DNA of 64,000 nt from Akebia trifoliata (Eukaryota > Streptophyta > Magnoliopsida > Ranunculales > Lardizabalaceae): the NCBI GenBank assembly GCA_017979445.1, contig CM030718.1, forward strand, positions 23,927,021 through 23,991,020, read 5' to 3'. Below, piece after piece: positions 33,601-44,676 of this stretch; position 1 is the stretch's first letter, and each line of letters opens with the position of its first letter. A program made the translations under genes and the position numbers. Below the pieces are notes generated by a model. The model saw only the letters and a list, made by a program, of their open reading frames with translations. It had not been told where the DNA came from and did no database searches.

Positions 33601-36396
33601 CCATATTATGGGCTTTCCTTCGAACCTGTTATTTAAAATGAATGCAAGGCTGTCAATGGATCGAGTTTGATTTCGTACCGATCCAATTAGGATTGAATCC
33701 AGAACTGATCCGATAAGTATTGGATCAGACCCTCATCAGATCTAAATATTAAGATACAGATCCGATCCATTAACAATTGGATTGGGCCAAACCTGATTTT
33801 ATATATAAAATCTAAGTAAATTTTTTATATCTCAACAAATATATAATATAATTGTTATACTTTCTAACATATTATCGAAATCGGGTCTTTATTGGATCAG
33901 GACATGATTGATCTAGATCTGATCCTTTAAGATATCAGATCGAAACCTTATCGGATTGGATCCTTATCGAAATCCAAAACATTGATCTAGACCTGGAGTT
34001 ATTTGATCAAAACGGATCGGATTTTGAGTTTGATATGATCCATTGACATTCCTATCCTTTCCATTTCTTCTTCTTCTTCTTCTTCTTCCAACATTCACTT
34101 TCGGTTTCTATGACGGTGAGAAGATTTGAGGAAGAAATTAAAGAGATTGGTGATGTTGAGTTCTCCTTAGACTGGCCATATACCCGATACCATCATGCAT
34201 CACAAATTATTCTAAGGATTGAAATTTTAAGCAAATTTATACATTTTAATATTCTTTAGGCAAGTAAAAACCAACTTATAAAGTTCAAACATTACCCTAA
34301 AAAACTTAATAAAACCACTATTGTTTGTTAAATGTGCACATAATTAACTTGTAATTTTATACTATGTTTAATTATTATTTTTATGTTATTTTATAGTTAT
34401 TTTTATTTTAAATTATATATCCGACTATATATATATATATATAATAAAACACAACGGCAGGTCCAACTCCAACAACAATGGAGTGTCCCACATTATTTCC
34501 TTTCTTCTTCACCCCTTCAATTTTATTGTCTTTCCTCTCCTCCTCCCTTCCTGTTTTTTTTTAAAGAGTTATGATAATATGACTCACCAAGTGGCATACT
34601 CAAGTGACTCCATGACATGATAAGTTTGGGTACTGTAGATCTTAATGCCTTGGGATACACGATTGCAATTCCCCATAATAATAAAAAGTTTATCTCAAGG
34701 AAGCCATCTATCCAGAGGCAAACAGATCTAAGGTTCCCAAACTTGTCCACATCATGGAGTCATTTGAGTATGCCACTTGAAGAGTCATATTATCCGGACT
34801 CTTTTTTTACTAATATCCCTTTAATTTTACATTATTTTCTCTTTTTTTCCTATTTTAAATAATACCCCTTTAACTTTACTATCTTTTCTCTTTCACCCTT
34901 CTAATATCAAAGAAAATGCTAGTGCCTTAGGCATGGGCAGACTCTAGTATACAATATACCAACAACTTAGGATGGTGAGGGAAATTTGAAATCAACCCAT
35001 GTTTGCGGGCTCGATATCAAGGCCTTAACCCTTAATATTTTGGACCAGCCAGTGCTTATCACTCAGTTTAAAAGACAAAATATGTAAGGGTCCCTATCCG
35101 TGGCCAACAGTTTGGCAAACACTTTTTCAAAACATGGGTTAGAGGTCTTGGAATGGGCTGATTTTTGGTGAGGATGATCTCTACGGTGAGGAGATCATCC
35201 TCACCAAAAATCAGCTCATTCCAAAACTTCTAGCCCCATTTTACAAGTTGAAAAATCGTGAACCGTCCATTTTTTGTAAACCATTTTTGATGAGGTTAGA
35301 AGTTTTGGAATGAGCTGATTTTTGGTGATGATGATCTCCTCACCATAGAGATCATCCTCACCAAAAATCAGCCCATTCCAAGACCTCTAACCCATGTTTT
35401 GAAAAATGTGTTTGCCAAAATGTTTGCCAAACTGTTGGCCATTGAACGCTACTCAATATGTAATTTGTTTCACTTTAGTGGTATTTGTTGTTCACTTAAA
35501 CATATTCGTTTATTAATAGCAAATCATGAGCTTAAAATCATAAAATGTGAACTTCATGCAGATTCCTAAACCGAGCAGCACTAAAAGCCGACATCAACAT
35601 TGATGAAAATGGAACAATAGCAAAACCATGGAGACTATGCACAGTACAACAAGTTGAAGACCTCAAAACCCTAATCAGAATCTTCCCACTTTGGTCAACA
35701 GGTATTTTCTTAAGCACCCCAATAGGCATCCAAAGCGGCCTAGTCGTCCTACAAGCCCTAACCATGGACCGCCACATTGGGCCACACTTCAAAGTCCCAG
35801 CAGGATCTTTCCTAGTCTTCACCCTTATATCAACAGCCATCTCACTATCCTTCATCGATCGTTTCCTTATTCTTACGTGGCAAAAGATTACTCATCGGTC
35901 AATAACGCCTCTCCAACGTGTAGGAATCGGCCACATATTCAATATCCTCGGTATGCTTGGGTCAGCCCTAGTCGAATCAAGGCGACTTCGGGTTGCTCGA
36001 GTCCATAACCTTACACATCAACATGATTCAATATTACCTATGTCAGCATTATGGCTAGTGGTGCCATTAGCCATTGTAGGGGTGGGTGAAGCGTTTCATT
36101 TTCCTGGGCAGGTCGGGTTGTATTACCAAGAATTCCCGAGATCGCTTCGTAGTACTGCAACTGCTATGATCGCATTGTTAATCGGAGTCGGGTTTTATTT
36201 AAGTACCGCACTGATCAATCTGGTTCAAAGGGTTACGAGATGGCTGCCCAATACTATTAATGAGGGGAGAGTGGACAATATGTTTTGGATGTTAGTTGTT
36301 ATTGGGGTCCTAAACTTTGGTTATTATGTAATGTGTGCTATGTTCTATAAGTATCAAAATGTAGAGAAGGGAGACGAGGATTATAATAAGGATTAG
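27649..36396 (+). CDS. NPF2.7-like: NRT1/PTR family transporter, NPF2.7/NAXT-like, complete
   Basis: Exons are 27649-27754, 27869-28086, 31253-31794 and 35562-36396. They total 1701 nt, giving 566 residues, the usual length for the family. Family marks include GGWITFPFIT at the N-terminus, NVVNGCTSLFPIAGAILADSF, GADQFKKAKDKGIFFNW, FRFLNRAALK, KPWRLCTVQQVEDLKTLIRI and PIGIQSGLVVLQALTMDRH. Together these fit the NPF2 nitrate-excretion (NAXT) clade: plasma- or vacuolar-membrane MFS carriers with 12 spans and a central cytosolic loop. The first span lacks the ExxE[K/R] proton-coupling motif of many NPF uptake carriers. Introns 2 and 3 exceed 3 kb and are full of MITEs. A likely poly(A) signal AATAAA lies at 36575. 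Splice junctions and frame are intact. The real substrate is inferred from the family. Confidence 0.92.
28678..28843. mobile_element. Hairpin MITE in NPF intron 2
   Basis: Arms TTTTGACTCGAGAATTTTC and the complement of GAAAATTCTCGGGTCAAAA pair, and the inner arms around CATGGCAAGGGCA and TGCTCTTGCCACA continue the fold. It is non-coding. Confidence 0.6.
29757..29990. mobile_element. GTCGTGATAAT-family fold-back MITE in NPF intron 2
   Basis: Begins ATGAATCGTGATTATCTTACC and ends in GATTATCACGACTCAATT, with arms that pair through CATGGCACACTCAATTGA. One of at least five family members in the window (also 34566, 36625, 36868 and 42990). Confidence 0.62.
30470..30644. mobile_element. Hairpin MITE in NPF intron 2, next to a CACTA MITE
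   Basis: Outer arms GATTTTGTAACTCAACCTGA and the complement of TCAGGTTGAGATACAAAATC pair closely, followed by GGGTAACTCAAAAACTCA on both sides. It ends one base before the CACTA MITE at 30646. Confidence 0.68.
30646..30932. mobile_element. CACTA MITE in NPF intron 2
   Basis: Ends CATTATGTGAAAACTG and the complement of CACAATGTGAAAAAAGCC, flanked by an exact 3-bp repeat TCA (30643-30645, 30933-30935). It is the same family as 23362-23632, in opposite orientation. The inside consists of TTCGACGG-like degenerate repeats. Confidence 0.85.
31994..32072. repeat. Short strong hairpin in NPF intron 3
   Basis: Arms GCAAGTGCATAGAACTATAG and the complement are perfectly paired for more than 20 bases, separated by about 25 nt. 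It resembles the inner arms of the other hairpin MITEs. A small-RNA source is possible but not shown. Confidence 0.65.
33335..33573. mobile_element. hAT-like MITE (GGCTGTCAATGG) in NPF intron 3
   Basis: Left end GGCTGTCAATGGATTTGG and right end TCTATTGACAGACC are imperfect inverted repeats. The inside is rich in GATCC-type repeats. Confidence 0.5.
33648..34053. mobile_element. Second hAT-like MITE in NPF intron 3
   Basis: Left end GGCTGTCAATGGATCGAG and right end GATCCATTGACATTCC. It is related to 33335-33573 and lies 75 bp after it. Confidence 0.52.
34566..34803. mobile_element. GTCGTGATAAT-family fold-back MITE in NPF intron 3
   Basis: Begins AGTTATGATAATATGACTC and ends AGAGTCATATTATCCGGACT. 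The arms pair through TGGCATACTCAAGTGACTCC. Confidence 0.65.
35101..35441. mobile_element. Nested-palindrome MITE just before NPF exon 4
   Basis: The outer arms start TGGCCAACAGTTTGGCAAAC and are repeated inverted at 35420-35440. Two inner palindromes each contain TTTTTGGTGAGGATGATCTC with its complement. The whole 341 bp could fold into one long cruciform about 120 bp upstream of the exon 4 acceptor. Relatives are 37998-38225 and a fragment at 59318-59388. Confidence 0.7.
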
Positions 36397-36624
36397 TTAC
36401 TTTTACAAAGCAACATGATGAGGATGATCAATAAGAGAAGAATATATTTGCTATTTCTTGCGTTTGTTGGGTTTTCTTACCCCTCCTATTTTTTATTTTT
36501 TCACTTATTAGAAGGTAACTTTAGTTTGATTTTTAGTGTGGATTGAAATAGTATCTAACAATGAAAATCCTTAAAATAAAAAATAAAAATAATTTTATCT
36601 TGTCTCAAAAAATGATAGTTTTAA

Positions 36625-36837
36625 GAATCGTGATAATTTGACTCGACTCTCTTGAGATGACAAATTTGGGAACCATAGATTTGTACCCTTCGGGATGCAA
36701 AACTGTACTTCCCCATAAAAATGTGTATCGTAAGGGAATCATGTACGCTAAGGCATATAGATCTACGGTTCCCAAACATGTCATGTCAGGAGAGTCGATT
36801 GAGTGTGCCACGTGGGGTAGTCAAATTATCATGACTT
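36625..36837. mobile_element. GTCGTGATAAT-family fold-back MITE
   Basis: Starts GAATCGTGATAATTTGACTC and ends GTCAAATTATCATGACTT, with arms paired through TTTGGGAACCATAGAT. Confidence 0.65.
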
Positions 36838-36867
36838 TAGTTTTAATGTCATTGTGTAGTAATATTT

Positions 36868-37083
36868 TTATGAGTCGTGATAATATGACTCGCTAGGTAG
36901 CATACTCAATTGACTCCCTGATGTGAACAAGTTTGGGAACCGTATATTTTTACGTCTCGGGATACACTTTTATGGGAGAAGTGCAATTGTGTATCCCGAG
37001 GCATATAGATCTACAATTTTAAAACTTGTCAAATCAGGGAGTCGATTTAGCATACTACCTGGCGAGTCATATTATCATGACTT
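36868..37083. mobile_element. GTCGTGATAAT-family fold-back MITE
   Basis: Starts TGAGTCGTGATAATATGACT and ends GAGTCATATTATCATGACTT. It lies 30 bp after the previous family member. Confidence 0.65.
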
Positions 37084-37200
37084 TATTTTTATAAGTAATT
37101 TTGTGATATTTACAAAAGCTAATGTTGGAATGACACAAACGGAGACACAAATGACGTGGTGGTGCACACATTACCGTAAATACATGTTACACGTATCTTG

Positions 37201-37460
37201 AGGAAAAGCATCTACGGTTATGTGCACGCCATTATGTCCCACTTTGTGTCACCCCAGCACGACTCATTTACAAAATAGTGATGAGTGGACGGGAAGGAAA
37301 GATCGGAATGGCTAGGTTACTCGTAGATACATGTTACTCACATCTCGAGGAAAAGCATCTGTAGTTATGTGCACGCCATTATGTCCCACTTTGTGTCACC
37401 CCAGCACGACTCATTTACAAAATAGTGATGAGTGGAGGGGAAGGAAAGATCGGAATGGCT
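37201..37460. repeat. 147-bp tandem repeat ending in a C16 run
   Basis: The block starting AGGAAAAGCATCT at 37201 recurs at 37348 with few changes; both copies contain GTGCACGCCATTATGTCCC. A run of 16 C follows at 37471-37486. Confidence 0.85.
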
Positions 37461-37997
37461 AGGTTGCATTCCCCCCCCCCCCCCCCGACCACCTCCATGT
37501 GGTATGTCTAAAGTGTTAATCCAATGAAAAGTGTAACAAACACAAGGATTTTTTTCTCACTTGACTTTTTCCTCACCGTGCTCACAGGCTCTCCACTACA
37601 CCAAGGGAAAAATTGTTTGCTTACAGAAATTTGGGATCCACGAATCACATCTACCCACGTGTATTGAATGACATTCATAATTTACAAAACTACCCTTGTA
37701 CGCTTGACATGGCAAGCACTGAAGAGTCTGTGAGCACTATGAGAGAAAAAATTATGAGCAAAAAATGACTCCTACCAAGGTACCCAAAGGATTAGTGATG
37801 AAGATAATGTAAGTTATCTATAAGGGGAATTTAGGCATAACATAAAAGGAATCCTAATGGGGTCTTTAAGTCAGTAGAAATGATCAAGCAGTACTTCTCT
37901 ATGATATCAATCCAGTCTATTCACTAATTAAAGAAAGGGAAAACTATTAGAAAAATAATATATTAATTATTAAACAAATAAAATCAAAATTTCAAAA

Positions 37998-38225
37998 GAT
38001 TTCGAAATGAACTGATTTTTTGTGAGGATGATCTCTATAGTTAGTAGATCATCCTCACAAAAAATCAGCCAATTTTGAAACTTCTAACCCCATGAAAAGT
38101 GGTTACAAATTGACAGTTCACGATTCTTCATCTTATAAACTAAGATTAGAAATTTCAGCATTTGTTAATTTTTTGTGAAGATGATTTTCTTATAATAGAG
38201 ATCATCATCACAAAAAATCAGCCCA
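37998..38225. mobile_element. Nested-palindrome MITE, relative of 35101-35441
   Basis: Contains GATTTTTTGTGAGGATGATC with its complement twice, in the same arrangement as 35101-35441 but more diverged. Confidence 0.6.
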
Positions 38226-39490
38226 TTCTGAAATTTTTAATCTATATAAGACAAAATGCTTTGCTTAGAATATTGTCTAGGATTTTGTCAAAAGAATGCT
38301 GCCCTATATCTATATAGGGAGCGGTTCGGAGGCCCTAAAGTCTAACAAGCTTCTTGCCAAGTTTTTCGGAGCGTTAGATCTCAACGCATCGAACGGGTCA
38401 GATTGAATACACGATTTTAAGTTAAAAACTTGTGTTTTTACAAGCTGCCCTCTCAAACATCTTTGTATTCTGTTTGGAAGCCCTATCTCTTAACAAAACC
38501 CTCTCTTCTTCCTTCATTTAGAAACAAAATACTAGCAGAGACCCTAACGAATCCCTCTCTCTTTCTTTCTCTCTCTCATTAAAGCTCAAAACCCCTTGGA
38601 ACGAAACTCTCTCTTGTATTCACACACTATCGTCGTCGTTGTCGCACTCTCACTGTCTCTCTTTCTCAAGTTACTGGCCCTTAGTTCGAACGATTCTGAG
38701 TTGTCGTCTCTCAACCCTCTCTCGTTGTCACCGTCAATCTCTCTCAAATTCAATCAAACAGGTATTTCTTTCATTCTCGAGTCTTAGGAAAATCGATCAG
38801 GTTTTTTTTTTATTTTTTTATTTTTTATTTTTTTATTTTTTTATTTTTTTGTTTGTTGATTGTTTTTGTTTTTTGTTTGGTATCTCTCAAGTTACTGGAG
38901 AGATATCTTAGAAATGATTTTGTTTTTTTTTTGTTTGATATCTTAGGAAAATCGATTAGGTTTTTGTTTTTATTTTCTATACGTCAATCTCTCTCAAGTT
39001 ATTGGCCCTGTGTTTGTTTGTTTGTTTTTTGATTGTAGAACTTAAAATTCTTATCAACTTGTATTGAAGCAACCAGTTTCACCACCATTAATGTGTTGAT
39101 ATTATATATATACACATTGAAAGAAAATCGATTGATTTTTTTTTTTGTTGATTGTAGAACTTGAAAGATAATGTGGATGGATTTTTTTCTGAAAGTTAAA
39201 CGATTTTGAAGAAATTACCTTTAAGAAGGTTAAATAGGATGGGTTTTGAAGATAATGTTTTGTGGATTATAATTGATTTTTTTATGTTCTGGATATTGAC
39301 GTAATGCAATACTTTGATTGTCGTTTATGTTATTGTAATTTATTTAGAATCTCGATTGCTAATCGTAACGATCTTGATTTATAGATTGCTTTCTTATGCT
39401 AATTCATTTTACTGATTTAAATTTACATTGATCGGATACGATCTCGTAATGTGTTCTAGAGTCAGGGGTCTATGATTTGTCTCTTCTGAA

Positions 39491-39492
<2 letters not shown>

Positions 39493-39584
<92 letters not shown>
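39493..39584. repeat. (TA)46 microsatellite
   Basis: A 92-bp almost pure TA run inside the putative intron of the MULE-like remnant. Confidence 0.95.
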
Positions 39585-39587
<3 letters not shown>

Positions 39588-39903
39588 TCTTATTAATTTA
39601 TATTAATTTTGCATAAAAAAAACTTGTGAATTGTGATAGAGGATGTATTAGGTATTGGTGTTTTATGTTATAATTCATTATAGTTATGAGGTATGTTTTG
39701 ATAAAATATCATATTTTAAAAAAATTGGATTAAATTAGTTTAAGATTAGGGTATTATATTGTAGGTGTGAATCCCGAGGCATATAATATGTAACATCATT
39801 TATGCTCCACTTTGATTTTATTAGACTTTATTTATTTAAGTTTCAATTTTATTTATTTGATTAGTCATTTATTTGAAATACTCTATTTTTATAAGTATTT
39901 AGG

Positions 39904-40245
39904 ATGACGAAGTTTTACATCGTTTTTGTTGAGAGTAAATCTGGGATTTACACAACGTGGGAAGAATGTCACAAGTATACAAATGGATATAGGGATAATT
40001 GTTTTTAAGCGTTTGGGACATTTGAAGAAGCCGAGAGGCTTTTATTAATTTACAATCAAATTCACTATGGAAGCCCAATACAATTCTCTAAAGAAAGTCA
40101 AGAGTAAGAGAAGAAGTCACAAATTCTTGAAGAAAATCAAGGGCCAACAAAGAGATCACATAACTGCGAATGTCCATTGATTTACATAATTTTTCTTTTT
40201 TCAGCGTTTATGGTTGTGTTAATGATATATAAATATATTGAATAG
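39904..40245 (+). pseudogene. Small RNase H1-N/viroplasmin-like domain protein with C-terminal anchor, broken
   Basis: Reads in one frame for 113 codons with two internal stops (codon 35 at 40006, codon 68 at 40105). The N-terminal part (TKFYIVFVESKSGIYTTWEE, then FEEAERLL) has the pattern of the hybrid-binding domain found at the N-terminus of RNase H1 and in caulimovirus inclusion proteins. A charged middle region follows, and the last 28 residues are hydrophobic (IYIIFLFSAFMVVLMIYKYI). Length and order match the intact minus-strand gene at 58731-59069. With single-base stops and an otherwise open frame it looks recently disabled. The start follows directly after a splice acceptor. Confidence 0.65.
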
Positions 40246-41199
40246 AAGTTTGTCTGTTGCTAGTTATATTTACAATACTAAGTGTGGTTAATATTTTTAT
40301 GATATTGTTAGACTCGTAAACGTTTGAGGGACCACTTACTATATTTTTGTGATATGTTTTTTTATCAGGTGATTTTGATAGTTTAATTGCTCAAGTGCGA
40401 AAATAGTTCTTCAATCCATTCCCTTTGACAGTAAATGACAAAAGTGTTGCTACAGTCACTTTGACAGCTTGTGTTTGAAATCGAATTTTGCTTTCTTAAA
40501 ATTTTAGTGTAAATTAAGCAACTCACAGACTCAACAGTAAAGATGAAACTTAAGGTATTGATCACAAATATTCATGGCCAGTATATTATACCATCAATGT
40601 TTGGTCCACCCCTTTGTAAATCTCGGACCAAAATGGTAATTTAATTTTATTGCAATTTGCAAAATCAATTTTGGTAAAAATGATATTTTATTTTAGTCAA
40701 GTAAAGTATGTCAGCATGGATTGAAATTTTGTGAGGATAATCTTCGAGGCATGCACTACGTCATATTGGGTTTTTTTCAAAATTGCGCTAAAAACGACTG
40801 CTAAAGGCTGTCGTTTTTTACGACAATTTTTAGCTGTAGTTTAACCATCGTTTCAACGAAACTGACATTAATAAGTAAAAATTGGGGTGCTAATAGTCAC
40901 TCTTAAGAAAAATTATTTCCAGACCTTCGTTTATTGAAGCTCGATCTCCGTCGAACTTCTTCTTTTCTCTCACTCGACTCTCTCCTTTATCTCTCTCCCG
41001 CTCGACTGCTCTCACGCTCACTCTACTGCTCTTCTCTCTCTCTACTCGTCTCTATCTCTCCTCTCACTCTCACTCTATTGCTCTTCTCTCTCGACTCTGT
41101 TTGTCTTCGCGCTTTCTCTTGAATCCGTTGCTTTTCTCGAATCTATCTCACTTTTGGAAAGAAATCGATCAGCGTTTGATCCAAATTTTTAGGGCTTTA

Positions 41200-41242
41200 A
41201 TGGATCTCTCTCCCTTTGCTTGGTTTGTGATCGAATCTTCAG
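41200..41242 (+). pseudogene. Candidate leader and first exon inside Pack-CACTA 2
   Basis: A CT-rich, leader-like region (40965-41110) precedes an ATG with MDLSPFAWFVIESS and then a consensus donor (TCAG/GTATGTT at 41243). It looks like the promoter-proximal part of a captured host gene and could drive a chimeric transcript through the kinase and myosin exons. Confidence 0.4.
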
Positions 41243-42989
41243 GTATGTTAAAATTTTTGATTGAATCTCATATTTTTCTTAATTAATTTAGGGTTTTAAA
41301 TGTTTTCTTCCTTGTTAAAGCAAATACTGTTGTGTCCTGTTGATTTAACCTTCTTCAAGACCTTGTTTGCCTCAACATACCCAACTACTGTCACCTTCTA
41401 TTGTTTCTTGTTTATGTCCACAGATTTAGCTCCTAAACAAAAAACGAAAATATTGGAGAATTTTTTTATATGTGATATAGTTTATTCTTATAATTTTTTT
41501 TGAATGATTTGAATTGCTAGCGTATGATGATTTACCTAGTTTTATGTGATATAGAGTTAGTTATTGTGATTGGTTCAGGTTCATTTCGGTCGGGTTTGAT
41601 TTTATGCAATATTTCTCGCTCTATATGATTACGACTACCTAAGGAAACATGGTCTTCTCTACCTAGGCTTTTCCTTGTGGAAAGGTTGGATATAGTTCAA
41701 GGGACCATTAGTTTTCATTCATGTAACTTTTACTTGGATTCATGTCCTGGTATCCTACATTGACTTGAGATGGCAATACTAGACATTTAAGAATAAACCT
41801 ACTTGTTTGGGTAGGTGAAGGCCTAGTTGTTGAGCAACAGATCTTGGGTTTGTGATCTGTCTGTACCTTTTGAGTTACTGATCTCACTATAAACAGGCTT
41901 ACGCATTTGCAACGCTAAACAATTTTTTTTTACCTAGGCCAATCGAATGGATTGCATTCGATAAATATTTTCTTTCATTCGCTTGCATCTAAATCATGTA
42001 CTTTTTTTGAGCATTCAGGATTGTTTACATATGATGACTTGTCTATAACTTTATTATGATGTTGGGAAAATTTTATGTTACACTCATTGGTGATGTCAGA
42101 TGATAGATAGTTTGGCTTTGTATTGGTCCACATGAGCTTATCAAAAACAGTGGACCAATATAAAAAAAGCTACGGTGTTTAGTACCCAAATAGTAGCACA
42201 TGGAACTCTTTGGGACCAATAACAAGTGAATACTCTCTCTCTCTCTTTCTGGATTGGTTAATTTTAGTGGAGATGCCCCAAGTTGGAGGGTTTTACCAAG
42301 TAATTGTTGTTATCTTTTCTGGATTTGATTAATTATCAATGTCTACTGATTCACTTCCATTTACTTGTTCAAGAATTGTGCTCCAAACCCCCACCCATTT
42401 GCGTGAGGCCTAATTACTATCCTCCAATAGGCTCAAATATTAGGCCCCAACCACATTTCAGAGGCATAAATGAGCAAGATAAAAGAGTCTACATTCCATT
42501 GACGGGCATATTTGAGATCACCAAATGCTTGGGAGTTCCTCTATTAAATTCTTTTCCTTCTTGTGATTGGATGTTTCCCACTCAAATCCGTATAACGAAC
42601 CATTCAGCAAAGTTCTTGATTCACAGACAACGAAAACAGTGTTCAAGTCATTGATCAACTACCTATATGGATTGCATGTCCATGTGGCATCCAAAAACAT
42701 GATCGAATGCCACATGGATGTAAAATACAAAATTTTAACAACTCTTAAAAAGACATGTTTTCACCATTGGATTTTAGACTTTTGAGAGTTCGTTCAGTCC
42801 ATTTTCAAGTCTTTCTTAAACAAATACATTTTTTTTCTTTTAAACATTTTATTTTTCCTGCTAAGCCATCAAGGGATTAATGGGATGAATATGGCTTCAA
42901 TGGGATTTGAACGTAGGTCATAGGATCAACTCTCCTCAAAGCTTACTTGGCTAAATGGCACCTTTTGTTTTTTGAGTTGTATAATGATT

Positions 42990-43148
42990 TATCATAATCT
43001 GACTACACCACATGGCACACTCAATCGAACTTGTTGACGTGAAAAGTTTGGGAACCATAGATCTGTACGTTTCGAGATACAAAACATACAAATCTACAGT
43101 GAGAGTCGATTGAGTGTGCCATGTGAGGTAGTCTGATTATCACGACTC
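42990..43148. mobile_element. GTCGTGATAAT-family fold-back MITE inside Pack-CACTA 2
   Basis: Starts TTATCATAATCTGACTACACC and ends GATTATCACGACTCTT, with arms paired through CACATGGCACACTCAATCGA. Confidence 0.62.
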
Positions 43149-43557
43149 TTGTATAATACATCCGCAGATAAAATAATTGTATTAGCAATTTTGAATACAA
43201 TATATTGTTTGTCACAAGAAATCTAATTTCAAGGTAAGTTGTGGTCCAAATGCTATTATAAATAATAAGTGTGATATTAAAAAGTTTATAATATGAGTGT
43301 CATTTTGGAATGAAATGTTATTTGAATGATATTATTTCAAAGAGTTGTGTTGGAGTGACCTCAAGATTTTATCTCATATCATATATCTGGACTGGACGTA
43401 AAAATACTGAACTGGTTTGACTATCATTGGCAGTCCTCTCTGCCTTTGCTTGCTATTATCAGTTAAATTGTTTAATCAGTAGATGGTTGTTATGTTGAAT
43501 TATGTGTCCACTGCTACAAGTGCTTATGTTTTGGTATTGTATTTATAAAATTTGCAG

Positions 43558-44134
43558 TTATGCATGATTTGCGTCTCATCCATACTGATTTGAAGCCAGA
43601 GAACATACTTCTTGTTTTGCCAGAGTATGTAAAAATTCCAGATTTCAAGGTTAGTTACGTTTTAAAAGATGGATCTCATCTTCTTCCTACCAGAAATTGA
43701 AAATCCTCTCTTTCTTTTTTCTTTGCCTACCTTCTTTTATTATTATTTCATTGGTTTAATAACACCATTAAAATATTGTAGATGTAAAGGTTTTGATCTC
43801 GATCGCCCAAGGATGGGTCTTACTTCAAGAGATTTCCGAAGTTAAGTGCTGTCAAGGTGATTGATTTTGGTAGCACAACCTATGAGCATCAGGATCATAG
43901 GTACATCGTATCAACACGGCATTACTGTGCACCTGAGGTTATTCTTGGTATGATGTTATTGATATCCGCATCTCCCTTGTTGCCTACCTTTATTTTTATT
44001 TTTTTTGGTTGTCTCTTAAGAATAATTGGCAGCTTTGTACTATTGTTAACCATTGTGATTTTGTCCATACTGGACTTGGATGGAATTACCCATGTGATAT
44101 ATGGAGTGTTGGTTGTATTCTAGAGTTGTGCTCG
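43558..44134 (+). pseudogene. AFC-like: Captured LAMMER-type (AFC) protein kinase exons
   Basis: Three exon-like blocks are 43558-43649 (MHDLRLIHTDLKPENILL), 43812-43947 ([18 protein letters not shown], then [13 protein letters not shown]) and 44073-44134 ([20 protein letters not shown]). The HTDLKPEN loop, [12 protein letters not shown] and the EHQDH LAMMER-like run identify the CLK/AFC kinase family, which phosphorylates SR splicing factors in the nucleus. Defects are Arg to Cys in the APE region (normally HYRAPE), a lost residue in GCIL(V)EL, and a missing acceptor before the third block. The N-lobe and the end of the C-lobe are absent, so it is not an active kinase. Confidence 0.82.
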
Positions 44135-44676
44135 GTAGGCTATTTTAACTATTTTATTTTTTTTGTTTTTGTTTTTTGTGTATTTCCAAATGACTGGTTG
44201 GTGTGTTGTCTATCTATATGATATATGAGGTTTATCCACTACGTCATATTGCCGTAAGGCATGTAAGGAGCACAAATACAAGTTGTCAGCAGCCATGGAA
44301 TTCCTTTTTTAAGACTCTATACTTAGTTATGCTACTCATGCTCATAGTTTTAGCTCGCCACCTATGATACCTAGATACTTTATCAATGTCTCTGGTCCAC
44401 ATGCATGGTTTTTGGTGCATAATATTACCATGTACTTTACTCCATTTATTTCATGTAGTAGCTAACAATCTTACTTCTGGAATGTTTTGATGGTTCATCA
44501 AAGAAAATAGGAGTGATCCCTACCGCTTCTCCACCTATTGCGTAAGTTAGCAATAACTTGTGCATTTTATCATTGGTGCCATTAGCAAGTGCATTATATT
44601 AAGCTACTAAGGATTTGAGCACCATTAGCAAGTGCATTATATTGCCCAGTTAGGCTTATAATTTCCCTTGTTTCAG

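Larger units (their letters stand above)
36397..38317. other. NPF 3' flank filled with MITEs
   Basis: No gene was seen. It holds two fold-back MITEs (36625-36837, 36868-37083), a palindromic piece with a 147-bp tandem repeat (37113-37460), a C16 run (37471-37486), the palindrome at 37998-38225, and AT-rich filler with a possible NPF poly(A) signal at 36575. Confidence 0.65.
38318..40245 (+). mobile_element. MULE-like half element with TIR, leader exon, intron and small ORF
   Basis: The left end GGGAGCGGTTCGGAGG follows TATATA, like the MULE end GGGGACGGTTCGAGGG at 51869. It then has a GCGTTAGATC-type segment, a CT-rich leader (38550-38760), a splice donor (ACAG then GTATTT at 38762), an intron with a long TA run, an acceptor (TTTAG, 39902) and the small ORF 39904-40245. 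This is the same design as the right half of the 51869-61144 element. No opposite TIR or transposase was found before the CACTA element at 40754, so it is a truncated remnant. Confidence 0.55.

Noticed and set aside
42304..42785. Open frames at 42304-42785 in Pack-CACTA 2
   Set aside because: No domain recognised, and the frame crosses sequence that looks like intron; not enough support.
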